Assembly: GCA_963822435.1 (NCBI GenBank) | Contig: CAWGHN010000003.1 | Coordinates: 124,001-188,000, forward strand | Length of the DNA: 64,000 nt | Origin: JAUYQR01 sp963822435 | GTDB taxonomy: Bacteria; Pseudomonadota; Alphaproteobacteria; Rhodobacterales; Rhodobacteraceae | Direction of reading: 5' to 3' | In this document: piece after piece, positions 51,903-60,229 of the stretch | How positions within the stretch are numbered: position 1 is the first letter of the stretch | How the letters are laid out: each line of letters starts with the position of its first letter | The notes under the pieces: model-generated | What the model saw: the letters and a program-made list of their open reading frames with translations, nothing else | The model's database searches: none | Told to the model about the DNA's origin: nothing | Program-made: the position numbers and the translations under genes

Positions 51903-52610
51903 TTACCGGCACAATGCGTAGAATCGGTGGGCCTGCAGAAAATCGCGGTGCTTGCGTTCGGCCAAGGCGCTGGCCTCGTCGTCATCGCCCCAAAGCTCGG
52001 CCTGCCACTGTTCGTCGATCCGGCTGAGCGCCCAAGCCTCGTTCGGGTCCAGCCGACCGTGGATGACGGCGAGGGCAAGGACCAGCGAGCCGGAAATCGC
52101 GACAAGGTCATGAAACCCAGCAAGCTGGAATGGGGTCAGGCGCGCGATTTCCGCCCGCAGGATCGCGGCACTGGTGGTCGGCTGGGCCACCGGAATCACC
52201 CCACTGGTCACGTTCAGCGGTGCGCCAAACGTATCGGCAGCCCATGCCAGCAACGGGTCCCACGCGGTGGCCTGACGCGCAATCAGCGGGCCGGGATCAG
52301 TGGCGCGGTAGCACAGAAGGTCGGTGTCGCCATAGGCGGCCAGCATGTCGACGACCGCGTCGAACTGCCGGGCGATGTTGTCGATGGCGGAATTCGCAGC
52401 GCGGGTGCAGGGCATGGTGGCCGGGTTGACTGCGCCCGTCTGGGCCTGCCATTCGGCGGCAATCGCCTGCGCAATTGCCAGCGTGGGCAGGACCATCGGT
52501 GCCTTCAGCGGCGTGCGGACCGGGCGGGCATCAAGGCGCACGGTGAAGCCGCCGTCACAGGGTTCTGCAACCGCGTCGGTCCAGAAACGTTTGGGTGCCC
52601 AGCCGCTCAT
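51903..52610 (-). CDS. ATP12-family F1-ATPase assembly chaperone
   Basis: The 235-residue protein has the ATP12 signature KRFWTDAVAEPCDGGFTVRL at the N-terminus and YGDTDLLCYRATDPGPLIAR near residue 95. The family helps assemble the alpha subunit into F1 in mitochondria and alphaproteobacteria. Start 52610 (MSGWAPKRFW) gives the usual N-terminus; the longer frame overlaps rluC. It lies 5 nt downstream of rluC. No ATP synthase gene is in the window. Confidence 0.9.
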   Translation of the reverse strand: MSGWAPKRFWTDAVAEPCDGGFTVRLDARPVRTPLKAPMVLPTLAIAQAIAAEWQAQTGAVNPATMPCTRAANSAIDNIARQFDAVVDMLAAYGDTDLLCYRATDPGPLIARQATAWDPLLAWAADTFGAPLNVTSGVIPVAQPTTSAAILRAEIARLTPFQLAGFHDLVAISGSLVLALAVIHGRLDPNEAWALSRIDEQWQAELWGDDDEASALAERKHRDFLQAHRFYALCR

Positions 52611-52615
52611 CGCTG

Positions 52616-53662
52616 TTACCGGATGGCCTCGAACGGGTCGGCGGGAACGTCGGATTCCTTCCAGTCCATCAGCTTCCAGGTGCGGGCCATGTGTTCGGGC
52701 AAGGGCGCCTCGAAGGTCAGAACCTTCTTGGTGATGGGGTGTTCGATCGTCAAGCTGCGGGCATGAAGGTGCAGCTTTTTCGACAGATCGCCGCCGATCG
52801 ACGCACCCCATCCGTCGCCCGCGTTTTCCTGTTCGGAACCACCATACTTGCCGTCGCCAAGGATCGGGTGGCCGATTTCGGCCATGTGCGCGCGAAGCTG
52901 GTGGGTGCGGCCGGTGACGGGTTCAAGCGCCATCCACGACAGGCGGGTGCCAAGGAACCACAGGGTGAAGTAGTCGGTCTGGGCGCGCTTTGCCTCGGGG
53001 TGTTCGGCGATCTTGGCGGGGTGGACGCAGATCATCTTCTCGCCCTCGCCGCCGCGGCCACGACCGGGGGCCTTCATCAGCGCGAACTTGATCGAGCCTT
53101 GCCGGGGGTGCGGCACACCTGCGACGACGGCCCAGTAGATCTTGCGCGCGGCCCGGTGGCGCAAGGCCTCGGACAGCGCGCGAGCGACGCGGTCGGTGCG
53201 GGCCAGCATCAAGACGCCGGAGGTATCCTTGTCGAGCCGGTGAACCAGTTTTGGGCGGTCCTTGTAGCCGAATTTCAACGCCTCGGTAAGCCCGTCGACG
53301 TGACGGTCGCCCTGACCGGAGCCGCCTTGCGACGGCAGGCCGGGGGGTTTGTTCAGGATGATGATGTGTTCATCTTTCCACAGCACGGCGGCCTGGATCA
53401 TCTTTTCGTCGGCGGCCGACACGCTGCCTGCGCGCGGGCGGCTTGGGGCCTCGGCATCCGGCAGGGGCGGCACGCGGATCATCTGGCCGGGGGCGATGCG
53501 GTCAGACGCTTTGGCGCGTGCTGAATCGACGCGGACCTGACCGGTGCGGCACATCTTTTCGACGGCGCCTTGCGTGACCTGCGGGAAGCGGCGCTTGAAC
53601 CACTTGTCGAGGCGCTGTTCGCCTTCGTCCTCGGACACGGTGTAGGTCTTGACGCCGCTCAT
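52616..53662 (-). CDS. rluC: 23S rRNA pseudouridine synthase RluC-type
   Basis: The 348-residue enzyme has an N-terminal S4 RNA-binding domain (EQRLDKWFKRRFPQVTQGAV) and a RluA-type catalytic domain with the aspartate in VHRLDKDTSGVLML. It pseudouridylates 23S rRNA in the 950-2600 region. GRTHQLRAHMAEIGHPILGD is the second family signature. Start 53662 overlaps crcB by 4 nt, and ATP12 follows closely, giving a crcB-rluC-ATP12 unit. Confidence 0.93.
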   Translation of the reverse strand: MSGVKTYTVSEDEGEQRLDKWFKRRFPQVTQGAVEKMCRTGQVRVDSARAKASDRIAPGQMIRVPPLPDAEAPSRPRAGSVSAADEKMIQAAVLWKDEHIIILNKPPGLPSQGGSGQGDRHVDGLTEALKFGYKDRPKLVHRLDKDTSGVLMLARTDRVARALSEALRHRAARKIYWAVVAGVPHPRQGSIKFALMKAPGRGRGGEGEKMICVHPAKIAEHPEAKRAQTDYFTLWFLGTRLSWMALEPVTGRTHQLRAHMAEIGHPILGDGKYGGSEQENAGDGWGASIGGDLSKKLHLHARSLTIEHPITKKVLTFEAPLPEHMARTWKLMDWKESDVPADPFEAIR

Positions 53663-54009
53663 GCCAGCCCCCGCGCGATGGCCGCGCCAAGGGCGACGGC
53701 GGCGAGGGACAACAGGACCGACCCGGCGACATAGGCGCCGGCGTGCAGAACCTGACCGGCCTCGACCAGCTTCAGCGTGTCGAGCGAGAAGGCGGAGAAC
53801 GTGGTGAAGCCGCCAAGGACGCCCGTCATCAGGAAGGCCTGCCATTCGCCGCGCCCCGCGAGCAGGACAAAGAGCGCACCGATCAGCAGGCTGCCAAGCA
53901 CGTTTACCACAGCAACACCAAGCGGCGCACCAATGGCGGAAACCGAGAGATGGCGCAGGACTGCACCAAGAGCGCCGCCGAGCGCGATGAGGGGAAAGGT
54001 CAGGGACAT
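53659..54009 (-). CDS. crcB: Fluoride channel CrcB/Fluc
   Basis: This 116-residue, four-span membrane protein has the Fluc motifs GGALGAVLRHL, NVLGSLLIGAL and GGFTTFSAFSLD. It exports fluoride as a dual-topology dimer. No fluoride riboswitch is recognisable in the 90 bases upstream. It overlaps rluC by 4 nt. Start 54009 (MSLTFPLIALGG) was preferred over an in-frame upstream ATG. Confidence 0.92.
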   Translation of the reverse strand: MSLTFPLIALGGALGAVLRHLSVSAIGAPLGVAVVNVLGSLLIGALFVLLAGRGEWQAFLMTGVLGGFTTFSAFSLDTLKLVEAGQVLHAGAYVAGSVLLSLAAVALGAAIARGLA

Positions 54010-54100
54010 GCCCGGTCTTTGCGGCGGGCGGGCGGGAATGTCAATGAGAAGGCGCAAGACCGGGGCCGCGCGCCAAACATCCGTCACGCGGAGTTAGCGC

Positions 54101-55411
54101 CTAGCCGCCCTGCCGTTTCGCCCGCAGCTTGGCAAAATAGTCGACACGCTTTTTCAACTCGCGTTCAAAACCGCGCTCGGGCGGCAGGTAATAGACCGGG
54201 CGCTTCATGCTTTCGGGGAAATAGTCCTGCCCGGAGAAACCATCTTCGGCGTCATGGTCGTAGGCATAACCGGTGCCATAGCCGATGTCCTTCATCAGCT
54301 TGGTGGGCGCGTTCAGGATATGTTTCGGTGGCGGCAGGCTGCCGGTGTCACGCGCCGCGGCGCGGGCAGACTTGTAGGCGGTGTAGACCGCGTTCGATTT
54401 TGGGGCGAGGGCGAGGTAGACCACCGCCTGCGCCAATGCCAGTTCGCCTTCGGGGCTGCCGAGGCGTTCGTAGGTCTGCCAGCCGTCAAGGCACACCGCC
54501 TGCGCCTGCGGATCGGCAAGGCCGATATCCTCGACCGCCATCCGGGTGATGCGGCGGGCAAGAAAGCGCGGGTCTTCACCGCCTTCCAGCATCCGGGCGA
54601 ACCAGTAGAGCGCGGCGTCGGGGTCAGAGCCGCGCACCGATTTATGGAGCGCAGAGATCAGGTTGTAATGTTCCTCACCCGACTTGTCGTATTTCGCGGC
54701 GCGGCGCATCAGGCGCGTGGAAAGCTGGTCGCGCGATAGTTTGGTGTCGGACTTCCAGCCTGCGACCTGCTCGATGAGGTTCAAAAGTGCGCGGCCATCA
54801 CCGTCGGCCATTTCCAGCAATGCCTCGCGCGCCGGGCCATCAAGCGGCAGCGCGCGGCCAATATCCTGTTCGGCACGCTGGGCCAGACGCTCCAGATCGG
54901 CAAGGCTGAGCCGTTCAAGCACAATGACCTGAGCGCGGCTGAGAAGGGCTGCGTTCAATTCAAACGAGGGGTTTTCCGTGGTGGCCCCGACAAGGAGGAT
55001 GGTGCCATCTTCCATGTAAGGCAGAAAGCCGTCCTGCTGCGCCTTGTTGAATCGATGGATCTCGTCAACGAAAAGCAGCGTGCCCTGCCCGTTCTGCCGC
55101 CTGATCTTGGCGGTTTCGAAAACTTTGCGCAAATCCGGCACGCCGGTGAAGATCGCGGAAATCTGGACAAAGGCCAGATCCGTCTCGTCCGCCAGCAGGC
55201 GTGCGATCGTGGTCTTGCCGACGCCGGGAGGCCCCCACAGGACCAGCGACGACAAGGTTCCGGCGGCCAGCATGGCGCCAAGCGGGCCGTCCGGCGACAG
55301 GACATGCGCCTGCCCGATCACCTCTGCCAGCTTGCGCGGGCGAAGCCGGTCGGCCAAGGGCCGCGGACCGGGCGTTGAAGAGGGTGCCACGCTGTCGAAG
55401 AGATCTGCCAT
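54101..55411 (-). CDS. rarA: Replication-associated recombination protein RarA (MgsA)
   Basis: The 436-residue AAA+ ATPase has the N-terminal ADRLRPRKLAEVIGQAHVLS motif, Walker A GPPGVGKTTIARLL, Walker B LFVDEIHRFNKAQQDGFLPY, sensor 1 GATTENPSFELNAALLSR and the C-terminal oligomerisation domain (DIGYGTGYAYDHDAEDGFSG). It acts at stalled replication forks. It stands alone between crcB and luxI, with a 91-nt spacer on the crcB side. Confidence 0.95.
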   Translation of the reverse strand: MADLFDSVAPSSTPGPRPLADRLRPRKLAEVIGQAHVLSPDGPLGAMLAAGTLSSLVLWGPPGVGKTTIARLLADETDLAFVQISAIFTGVPDLRKVFETAKIRRQNGQGTLLFVDEIHRFNKAQQDGFLPYMEDGTILLVGATTENPSFELNAALLSRAQVIVLERLSLADLERLAQRAEQDIGRALPLDGPAREALLEMADGDGRALLNLIEQVAGWKSDTKLSRDQLSTRLMRRAAKYDKSGEEHYNLISALHKSVRGSDPDAALYWFARMLEGGEDPRFLARRITRMAVEDIGLADPQAQAVCLDGWQTYERLGSPEGELALAQAVVYLALAPKSNAVYTAYKSARAAARDTGSLPPPKHILNAPTKLMKDIGYGTGYAYDHDAEDGFSGQDYFPESMKRPVYYLPPERGFERELKKRVDYFAKLRAKRQGG

Positions 55412-55515
55412 GCGCCAAGTTTATGCCGCGCGAACGCAAAGCGTAAGGCGAAACCGAAGACGGCTTCGACGTCAGCCCGGTGAGCGCCCCGCGAGAGTGA
55501 GGGCTACCCGTAGGG

Positions 55516-56103
55516 TCAGTGCAGCTTGCTGGACATATTGATGGTGACGCAAACGCATTCGACGCCATCGAAATCAAGAAGCGGTCCGGCCGGTTCACAT
55601 TCCAGCCCGACCCGGCGACCAAGGCGGCGCGAGCTTTCGGGAATCAGGCCGAGCACCGTAGTGGCACCAAGCGCGCGGGCGGAAATAACCATCTCGTGGC
55701 GCAATTGAAGTTGCACGCGCAGACGCATGCTTGCGGGCACCGAATCTGAAACAAACACGCGGCTGCTTTCCCAAATATGGCTGGCAACCGGAGCCTCAAA
55801 ATTAAGCAGGTTGGTGGGAATGCTTTCCAGCAATCCCTTTTGCGCATCGCGAATCATGTAGGAATAAATCCCGCAGCGGTGCGTCGTGGGCGTCAGACGG
55901 ATTCCGGCAAGGACCTCTCCGTTCTGATGCACGGCAAGCCAACGGCTGGCCGGAGTGTCATACTGGTCAAACTCCATCCCGTTGGCTTCGGGCAGATTCC
56001 ACCTGTTTTGCTGAATGAAAGCGCGATGGCGTGCGCGAAACATGTTCGCAAACAACTCTCCATGCTTGTGGAGGTTATCATACGACAGCGTTGTCACTTC
56101 CAT
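55516..56103 (-). CDS. LuxI-family acyl-homoserine lactone synthase
   Basis: The 195-residue protein has the invariant LuxI residues at family spacing: Arg25, Phe29, Trp35, Glu44, Asp46, Asp49 and Arg69, within RARHRAFIQQNRWNLPEANG and FDQYDTPASRW. A later WESSRVFVS carries the conserved Glu and Arg. It makes an N-acyl-homoserine lactone from an acyl-ACP and S-adenosylmethionine. Acyl length cannot be read. The luxR gene is 51 nt upstream on the same strand, so a luxR-luxI operon is likely. Confidence 0.92.
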   Translation of the reverse strand: MEVTTLSYDNLHKHGELFANMFRARHRAFIQQNRWNLPEANGMEFDQYDTPASRWLAVHQNGEVLAGIRLTPTTHRCGIYSYMIRDAQKGLLESIPTNLLNFEAPVASHIWESSRVFVSDSVPASMRLRVQLQLRHEMVISARALGATTVLGLIPESSRRLGRRVGLECEPAGPLLDFDGVECVCVTINMSSKLH

Positions 56104-56154
56104 TCCCAGTCCCCTTCCGGCCCCTGCACTCCAAGTGAGTCGCAGGCCGTATCT

Positions 56155-56766
56155 TCATAGTAAACGATATTCTCGCGCTTTTCTAAGAGCTTCTGACGTT
56201 GTCCTCGCTTCAAGTCGGATGCGAGCAGAATTCAGGCGCGCTTTGAAGGCACTTTCGGAGATTCCGAGCTTGGCCGCAGCAGCGGTGTGACGATCTCCGT
56301 TCGCAATACACTCCAACGCCTCGATCTGGGCTTTGGTCAGTTCCGAGGGCGGTTTGGCGGCAATGTGCAGTCGTGCCGTGATATCCGCGAGGACATCCAT
56401 TTCCTCGTCAGTGAACTCACGTTCGGAATGGCAGATACCTGCCATGGACCGGGATGTGATCGGACCATAGGACGAGACCGCGCCAAACTTCATTCCGTAT
56501 CCGGCGGCCTTTTTCAGCAGGCCGAACGGGTCTGGCAAGGGTATCTCGCTCCACCGGCGGGTGCCCGTTGTTCCAATTCCCCAAAATACCAACGGATCGC
56601 GCAGATAATACGAGTTCGCGTTGTAGTATTCGACCCACTTTGGCGGGTATTTGGAATAGTAGACCAGCGGCGTGGCAAACCGGATATGCAAACCCACGGC
56701 GTAGCCTTGAGGGGCCAGCTGATCCAACTCTTTATACAATTCAGACAACCGCTTTCCCTGCATCAT
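56155..56766 (-). CDS. LuxR-family quorum-sensing regulator
   Basis: The 203-residue protein has an N-terminal autoinducer-binding domain, with Trp and Tyr in PKWVEYYNANSYYLRDPLVF, Asp-Pro, Trp in TRRWSEIPLP and a glycine in KFGAVSSYGPITSR. The C-terminal HTH starts LTKAQIEALECIANGDRHTA. The HTH is unusual: the third helix reads SESAFKARLNSARIRL rather than the usual TVxxH pattern, so DNA binding may differ. It is placed just upstream of luxI. TTG 56769 and ATG 56763 are alternative starts. Confidence 0.88.
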   Translation of the reverse strand: MMQGKRLSELYKELDQLAPQGYAVGLHIRFATPLVYYSKYPPKWVEYYNANSYYLRDPLVFWGIGTTGTRRWSEIPLPDPFGLLKKAAGYGMKFGAVSSYGPITSRSMAGICHSEREFTDEEMDVLADITARLHIAAKPPSELTKAQIEALECIANGDRHTAAAAKLGISESAFKARLNSARIRLEARTTSEALRKAREYRLL

Positions 56767-56901
56767 CAACCTTGAGAGTCCCGTGATTCAGGCCATTGCA
56801 ACCTTATGCTGTATATGAAGTCGGTCCGGTTCGTTAGCAAGGCCGGGGCGGTGCGAAACAGTGGCAAGAAAAAGAAGTTTTGTGTCGCCCAAAAACACGA
56901 A

Positions 56902-56920
56902 AGCCCGCGCGAGGCGGGCC
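56902..56920 (-). terminator. Intrinsic terminator of the ribosomal operon
   Basis: Read on the minus strand, GGCCCGC-CTCGC-GCGGGCT is followed by TTCGTGTTTTT, a stem with U-run, 29 nt after the rplQ stop. It ends the long ribosomal transcript before luxR. Confidence 0.85.
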
Positions 56921-56948
56921 TTCGATCTCAATAAGGAGTGTCGGACGG

Positions 56949-57368
56949 TCAGCTTGCTGCCAGATCTTCCGCTGCAACGCGCGCGTGGTCGGCGGCGCCC
57001 TTCGCAGAAGTGTCACGATCAACGAACTCGATGATCGCCATCGGAGCCATGTCGCCGTAACGGAAGCCGGCTTTCAGGACACGGACATAGCCGCCCTGCC
57101 GGTCTTTGTAGCGCGGGCCGAGAATCTCGAACAGGCGCGCGGTGTGCATGTCCTGCTTGAGCTGGGCATGGGCCTGGCGGCGGGCGTGCAGATCGCCGCG
57201 CTTGGCCAGCGTGATCAGCTTTTCGATGATCGGGCGCAGTTCCTTGGCCTTGGGCAGCGTGGTCTTGATCTGTTCGTGTTCGATAAGCGAGCCAGCCATG
57301 TTCGCGAACATCGCCTTGCGGTGTTCGTGGGTCCGGTTCAGCTTGCGGTAGCCGCTAGAGTGACGCAT
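56949..57368 (-). CDS. rplQ: 50S ribosomal protein L17
   Basis: The 139-residue protein begins MRHSSGYRKLNRTHEHRKA, the L17 signature, and continues MFANMAGSLIEHEQIKTTLPK. It is the last gene of the alpha operon and is followed by an intrinsic terminator. Length is near the usual 120-140 for alphaproteobacteria. The spacer to rpoA is 116 nt. Confidence 0.97.
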   Translation of the reverse strand: MRHSSGYRKLNRTHEHRKAMFANMAGSLIEHEQIKTTLPKAKELRPIIEKLITLAKRGDLHARRQAHAQLKQDMHTARLFEILGPRYKDRQGGYVRVLKAGFRYGDMAPMAIIEFVDRDTSAKGAADHARVAAEDLAAS

Positions 57369-57484
57369 TGGAATCTCCTATCGCGTGTTTTGCTTTGTCC
57401 GGCGGGGCCTCGTGCGGCCCCGCTCACCTTGGGGTTTCTTCAACCCGTGCTTTTCCCCGGCAGTCCGGGCATTTTTGGCAATCT

Positions 57485-58501
57485 TTAGAACTGGTCTTCG
57501 AAACGCTTGGCCAGATCTTCGATGTTTTCCGGCGGCCAATCCTCGACGTCCATGCCAAGGTGCAGCCCCATGCCAGACAGCACTTCCTTGATCTCGTTCA
57601 AGGATTTGCGGCCGAAGTTCGGGGTGCGCAGCATTTCGGCTTCGGTTTTCTGGATCAGATCGCCGATGTAGACGATGTTGTCGTTCTTCAGGCAGTTTGC
57701 CGAACGGACCGAAAGTTCCAGCTCGTCCACCTTCTTGAGGAGCAGCGGGTTGAACTCGAGACCGGCATCGACTTCGCCCAGCTTGGCCGATTCAGGTTCG
57801 TCGAAGTTGACGAAGATCGACAGTTGATCCTGCAGGATGCGGGCGGCATAGGCCACGGCGTCATCCGGGGTCAGGCTGCCATCGGTTTCGATCTTCATGG
57901 TCAGCTTGTCATAATCAAGCACCTGGCCCTCGCGGGTGGGCGTGACTTCGTAGCTGACCTTCTTCACCGGCGAATAGATCGCGTCGATCGGGATCAGGCC
58001 GATCGGTGCGTCCTCGGGGCGGTTCTTGTCGGCCGCGACATAGCCCTTGCCGGTGTTGACCGTCAGTTCCATGAACACGTCGGCGCCGTCGTCAAGGTGG
58101 CAGATCACGTGATCCTTGTTCAGAATCTCGATCCCGTTCGATTCCGAGATGTCGCCGGCGGTCACAACGCCCGGACCCTTGGCCGAGATCGACAGGCGCT
58201 TCGGCCCTTCGACTTCCATCTTGATGCTGACACCTTTGAGGTTCAGCACGATGTCGGTGACGTCTTCACGCACGCCGGCAACGGACGAAAATTCGTGCAA
58301 CACGTTGTCGATCTGGATCGACGTGATGGCCGCGCCTTGCAGCGAGCTCATCAGCACCCGGCGCAGCGCGTTGCCGAGGGTGAGGCCGAAGCCCCGCTCC
58401 AGCGGTTCGGCGATCACCGTCGCGGTGCGGGCGGCATCTGCCCCCGCCTTCACGACAAGCTGCGTCGGCTTGATGAGTTCCTGCCAGTTTTTATGGATCA
58501 T
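57485..58501 (-). CDS. rpoA: RNA polymerase alpha subunit
   Basis: The 338-residue subunit has the N-terminal assembly domain (ERGFGLTLGNALRRVLMSSL) and a C-terminal domain that binds DNA and activators (ELSVRSANCLKNDNIVYIGD, NFGRKSLNEIKEVLSGMGLHL). It is complete. An intrinsic-type hairpin lies between rpsK and this gene, so rpoA may have its own promoter or be expressed by read-through. Confidence 0.98.
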   Translation of the reverse strand: MIHKNWQELIKPTQLVVKAGADAARTATVIAEPLERGFGLTLGNALRRVLMSSLQGAAITSIQIDNVLHEFSSVAGVREDVTDIVLNLKGVSIKMEVEGPKRLSISAKGPGVVTAGDISESNGIEILNKDHVICHLDDGADVFMELTVNTGKGYVAADKNRPEDAPIGLIPIDAIYSPVKKVSYEVTPTREGQVLDYDKLTMKIETDGSLTPDDAVAYAARILQDQLSIFVNFDEPESAKLGEVDAGLEFNPLLLKKVDELELSVRSANCLKNDNIVYIGDLIQKTEAEMLRTPNFGRKSLNEIKEVLSGMGLHLGMDVEDWPPENIEDLAKRFEDQF

Positions 58502-58574
58502 GCTGAAGCCCCTATACTTGTCCCGTGCCGATGTCCGAAGCAGCGGGACGCCCGAGGATCGAAAACAACGAAAA

Positions 58575-58604
58575 CCGGGCCGCGAGGTTGCCCCCGCGAC
58601 CCGG
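58575..58604 (-). terminator. Hairpin with U-run between rpsK and rpoA
   Basis: On the minus strand CCGGG...CGCG...CGCG...CCCGG forms a long interrupted stem immediately followed by TTTTCGTTGTTTTC. It sits 15 nt after the rpsK stop and 73 nt before the rpoA start. It looks like a factor-independent terminator or attenuator inside the alpha operon. Confidence 0.75.
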
Positions 58605-58618
58605 CAGAAATCTGTGCG

Positions 58619-59014
58619 TCAGACGCGGCGGCGCTTTGGCGGACGGCAGCCATTGTGCGCAAGCGGCGTCACGTCGCGGATGGACGTGATGTTGAAGCCG
58701 ACAGCAGCCAGCGCACGCAGCGCGGACTCGCGGCCCGAACCCGGACCCTGCACTTCGACTTCGAGCGTTTTCACGCCGTGTTCCTGCGCCTTCTTGCCGG
58801 CGTCTTCGGCAGCCATCTGAGCGGCATAGGGCGTCGACTTGCGCGAACCCTTGAAGCCCATCGTCCCCGAAGAGGACCATGCGATGGCGTTGCCCTGAAC
58901 GTCGGAGATCAGGATTTTGGTGTTGTTGAACGAAGAGTTCACATGAGCCACGCCAGCGGCGATGTTCTTGCGTTCTTTTTTCTTCGTGCGGGATGCTTTG
59001 GTATCGCGTGCCAT
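58619..59014 (-). CDS. rpsK: 30S ribosomal protein S11
   Basis: The 131-residue protein contains GVAHVNSSFNNTKILISDVQ and GPGSGRESALRALAAVGFNI, the S11 platform signatures, and ends in the basic CRPPKRRRV. It is part of the 30S platform near the 16S 3' end. It lies 12 nt after rpsM and is followed by the hairpin at 58575. Confidence 0.98.
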   Translation of the reverse strand: MARDTKASRTKKKERKNIAAGVAHVNSSFNNTKILISDVQGNAIAWSSSGTMGFKGSRKSTPYAAQMAAEDAGKKAQEHGVKTLEVEVQGPGSGRESALRALAAVGFNITSIRDVTPLAHNGCRPPKRRRV

Positions 59015-59026
59015 TCTGTGCGCCCC

Positions 59027-59395
59027 TTATTTCTTCTTGCCGGCAATGGCCTTCGCGGGGCCTTTGCGGGTGCGGGCGTTGGTGTGGGTGCGCTGGCCGC
59101 GGACCGGCAGGCCCTTGCGGTGACGCAGGCCACGGTAGCAACCAAGGTCCATCAGACGCTTGATGTTCATGGTGGTTTCGCGACGCAGGTCACCTTCGAC
59201 GGTCAGGTTCGCGTCGATGTATTCGCGGATCGCCAGCACTTCGCTATCGCTGAGCTGGTTGATGCGGCGGGCGCGGTCGATGTTCAGCGCGGCGCAGATG
59301 TTTTCTGCGATGTGCGGACCGATACCGGTGATGTAGGTGAGCGCGATCGGAACCCGTTTCGCGGTCGGAATGTTGACGCCAGCAATACGTGCCAA
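59027..59395 (-). CDS. rpsM: 30S ribosomal protein S13 (TTG start)
   Basis: The 122-residue protein begins (M)ARIAGVNIPTAKRVPIALTY and contains GLRHRKGLPVRGQRTHTNAR, the S13 C-terminal signature. The start is TTG at 59395: AAGGA lies 7 nt upstream, and the mature N-terminus matches other S13 proteins exactly. An in-frame ATG further up (59446) would add 17 residues of non-family sequence. A TTG start for a core ribosomal protein suggests mild translation control. Confidence 0.95.
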   Translation of the reverse strand: MARIAGVNIPTAKRVPIALTYITGIGPHIAENICAALNIDRARRINQLSDSEVLAIREYIDANLTVEGDLRRETTMNIKRLMDLGCYRGLRHRKGLPVRGQRTHTNARTRKGPAKAIAGKKK

Positions 59396-59574
59396 ACGTG
59401 TCGTCCTTCTAGGTTGCGGTTCCGTAGTGCCAGAACCTTTTTTCACAACAACGACAGGGGTATTCCCCTGACGATCCGAACTTCCAATAAGGAAGGCCCG
59501 CTTGGCGATTCCACCGCGGGACGCCGTGCATTAGGGGCTTTTCCACGGGCCGTCAAGGCCGCGAAGACAGATAT

Positions 59575-60225
59575 TCAGGCTTTGTCAAGAACCGATGCGA
59601 TCGCAGTGGCAACGGTCTCTACATCGGCCAGCCCATCAACAGCGGAAAGCTGCCCCTTGGCGTAGTAATAGCCGATCAGGGGCGAGGTTTTCTTGTAATA
59701 TTCCATCAGCCGGGTCTTGAGCGCGTCTTCGTTGTCATCAGCACGTCGGCGCAGATCGTGACTGCCGCAGGCGTCGCAGACACCGGCAACCTTGGGCGGG
59801 TGCGTGACGTCGTGATAGACGGCACCGCAGTTGCCGCAGGTGCTGCGCCCGGTGATACGCGCAACAAGGGCGGCGTCATCAACCTGCATCTCGATCACGG
59901 CATCAAGACCCTGCCCCTTGGCGGCCAGCAGGACGCCAAGCGCATCGGCCTGTGGCAGCGTGCGCGGGAAGCCGTCGAAAATGAAACCGCCCCTGGAGCC
60001 TTTGGCGATCTTTTCCCCGATCAGGCCGATCACGATGTCATCGGTCACCAGTTGGCCGCGTTCCATCACCTCGGCCACGCGGCGGCCCATGTCGGTACCC
60101 GAGGTCTTGGCCTCGCGCAGCATGTCACCGGTCGAAAGCTGCACCATGCCGCGCGCATCGACGAGCCGCTTGGCTTGCGTGCCTTTGCCGGCCCCAGGCG
60201 GGCCGAGAAGGATGATGTTGGCCAT
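59575..60225 (-). CDS. adk: Adenylate kinase (zinc-LID type)
   Basis: The 216-residue enzyme interconverts 2 ADP and ATP+AMP. P-loop GPPGAGKGTQAKRL, NMP-bind STGDMLREA, and DGFPRTLPQADAL are present. The LID carries CGNCGAVYHDVTHPP and CDACG, four cysteines arranged to bind zinc, unlike E. coli Adk. It follows secY by 4 nt, a common arrangement. Start 60225 (MANIILLGPPGAG) gives the canonical N-terminus. A 179-nt spacer separates adk from rpsM. Confidence 0.97.
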   Translation of the reverse strand: MANIILLGPPGAGKGTQAKRLVDARGMVQLSTGDMLREAKTSGTDMGRRVAEVMERGQLVTDDIVIGLIGEKIAKGSRGGFIFDGFPRTLPQADALGVLLAAKGQGLDAVIEMQVDDAALVARITGRSTCGNCGAVYHDVTHPPKVAGVCDACGSHDLRRRADDNEDALKTRLMEYYKKTSPLIGYYYAKGQLSAVDGLADVETVATAIASVLDKA

Positions 60226-60229
60226 GCCG

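Noticed and set aside
54010..54100. Possible fluoride riboswitch before crcB
   Set aside because: No match to the conserved riboswitch core and no plausible pseudoknot was seen.
57368..59665. 765-codon open frame on the plus strand
   Set aside because: It is fully antisense to rpoA, rpsK and rpsM, which are certain; its composition is random.
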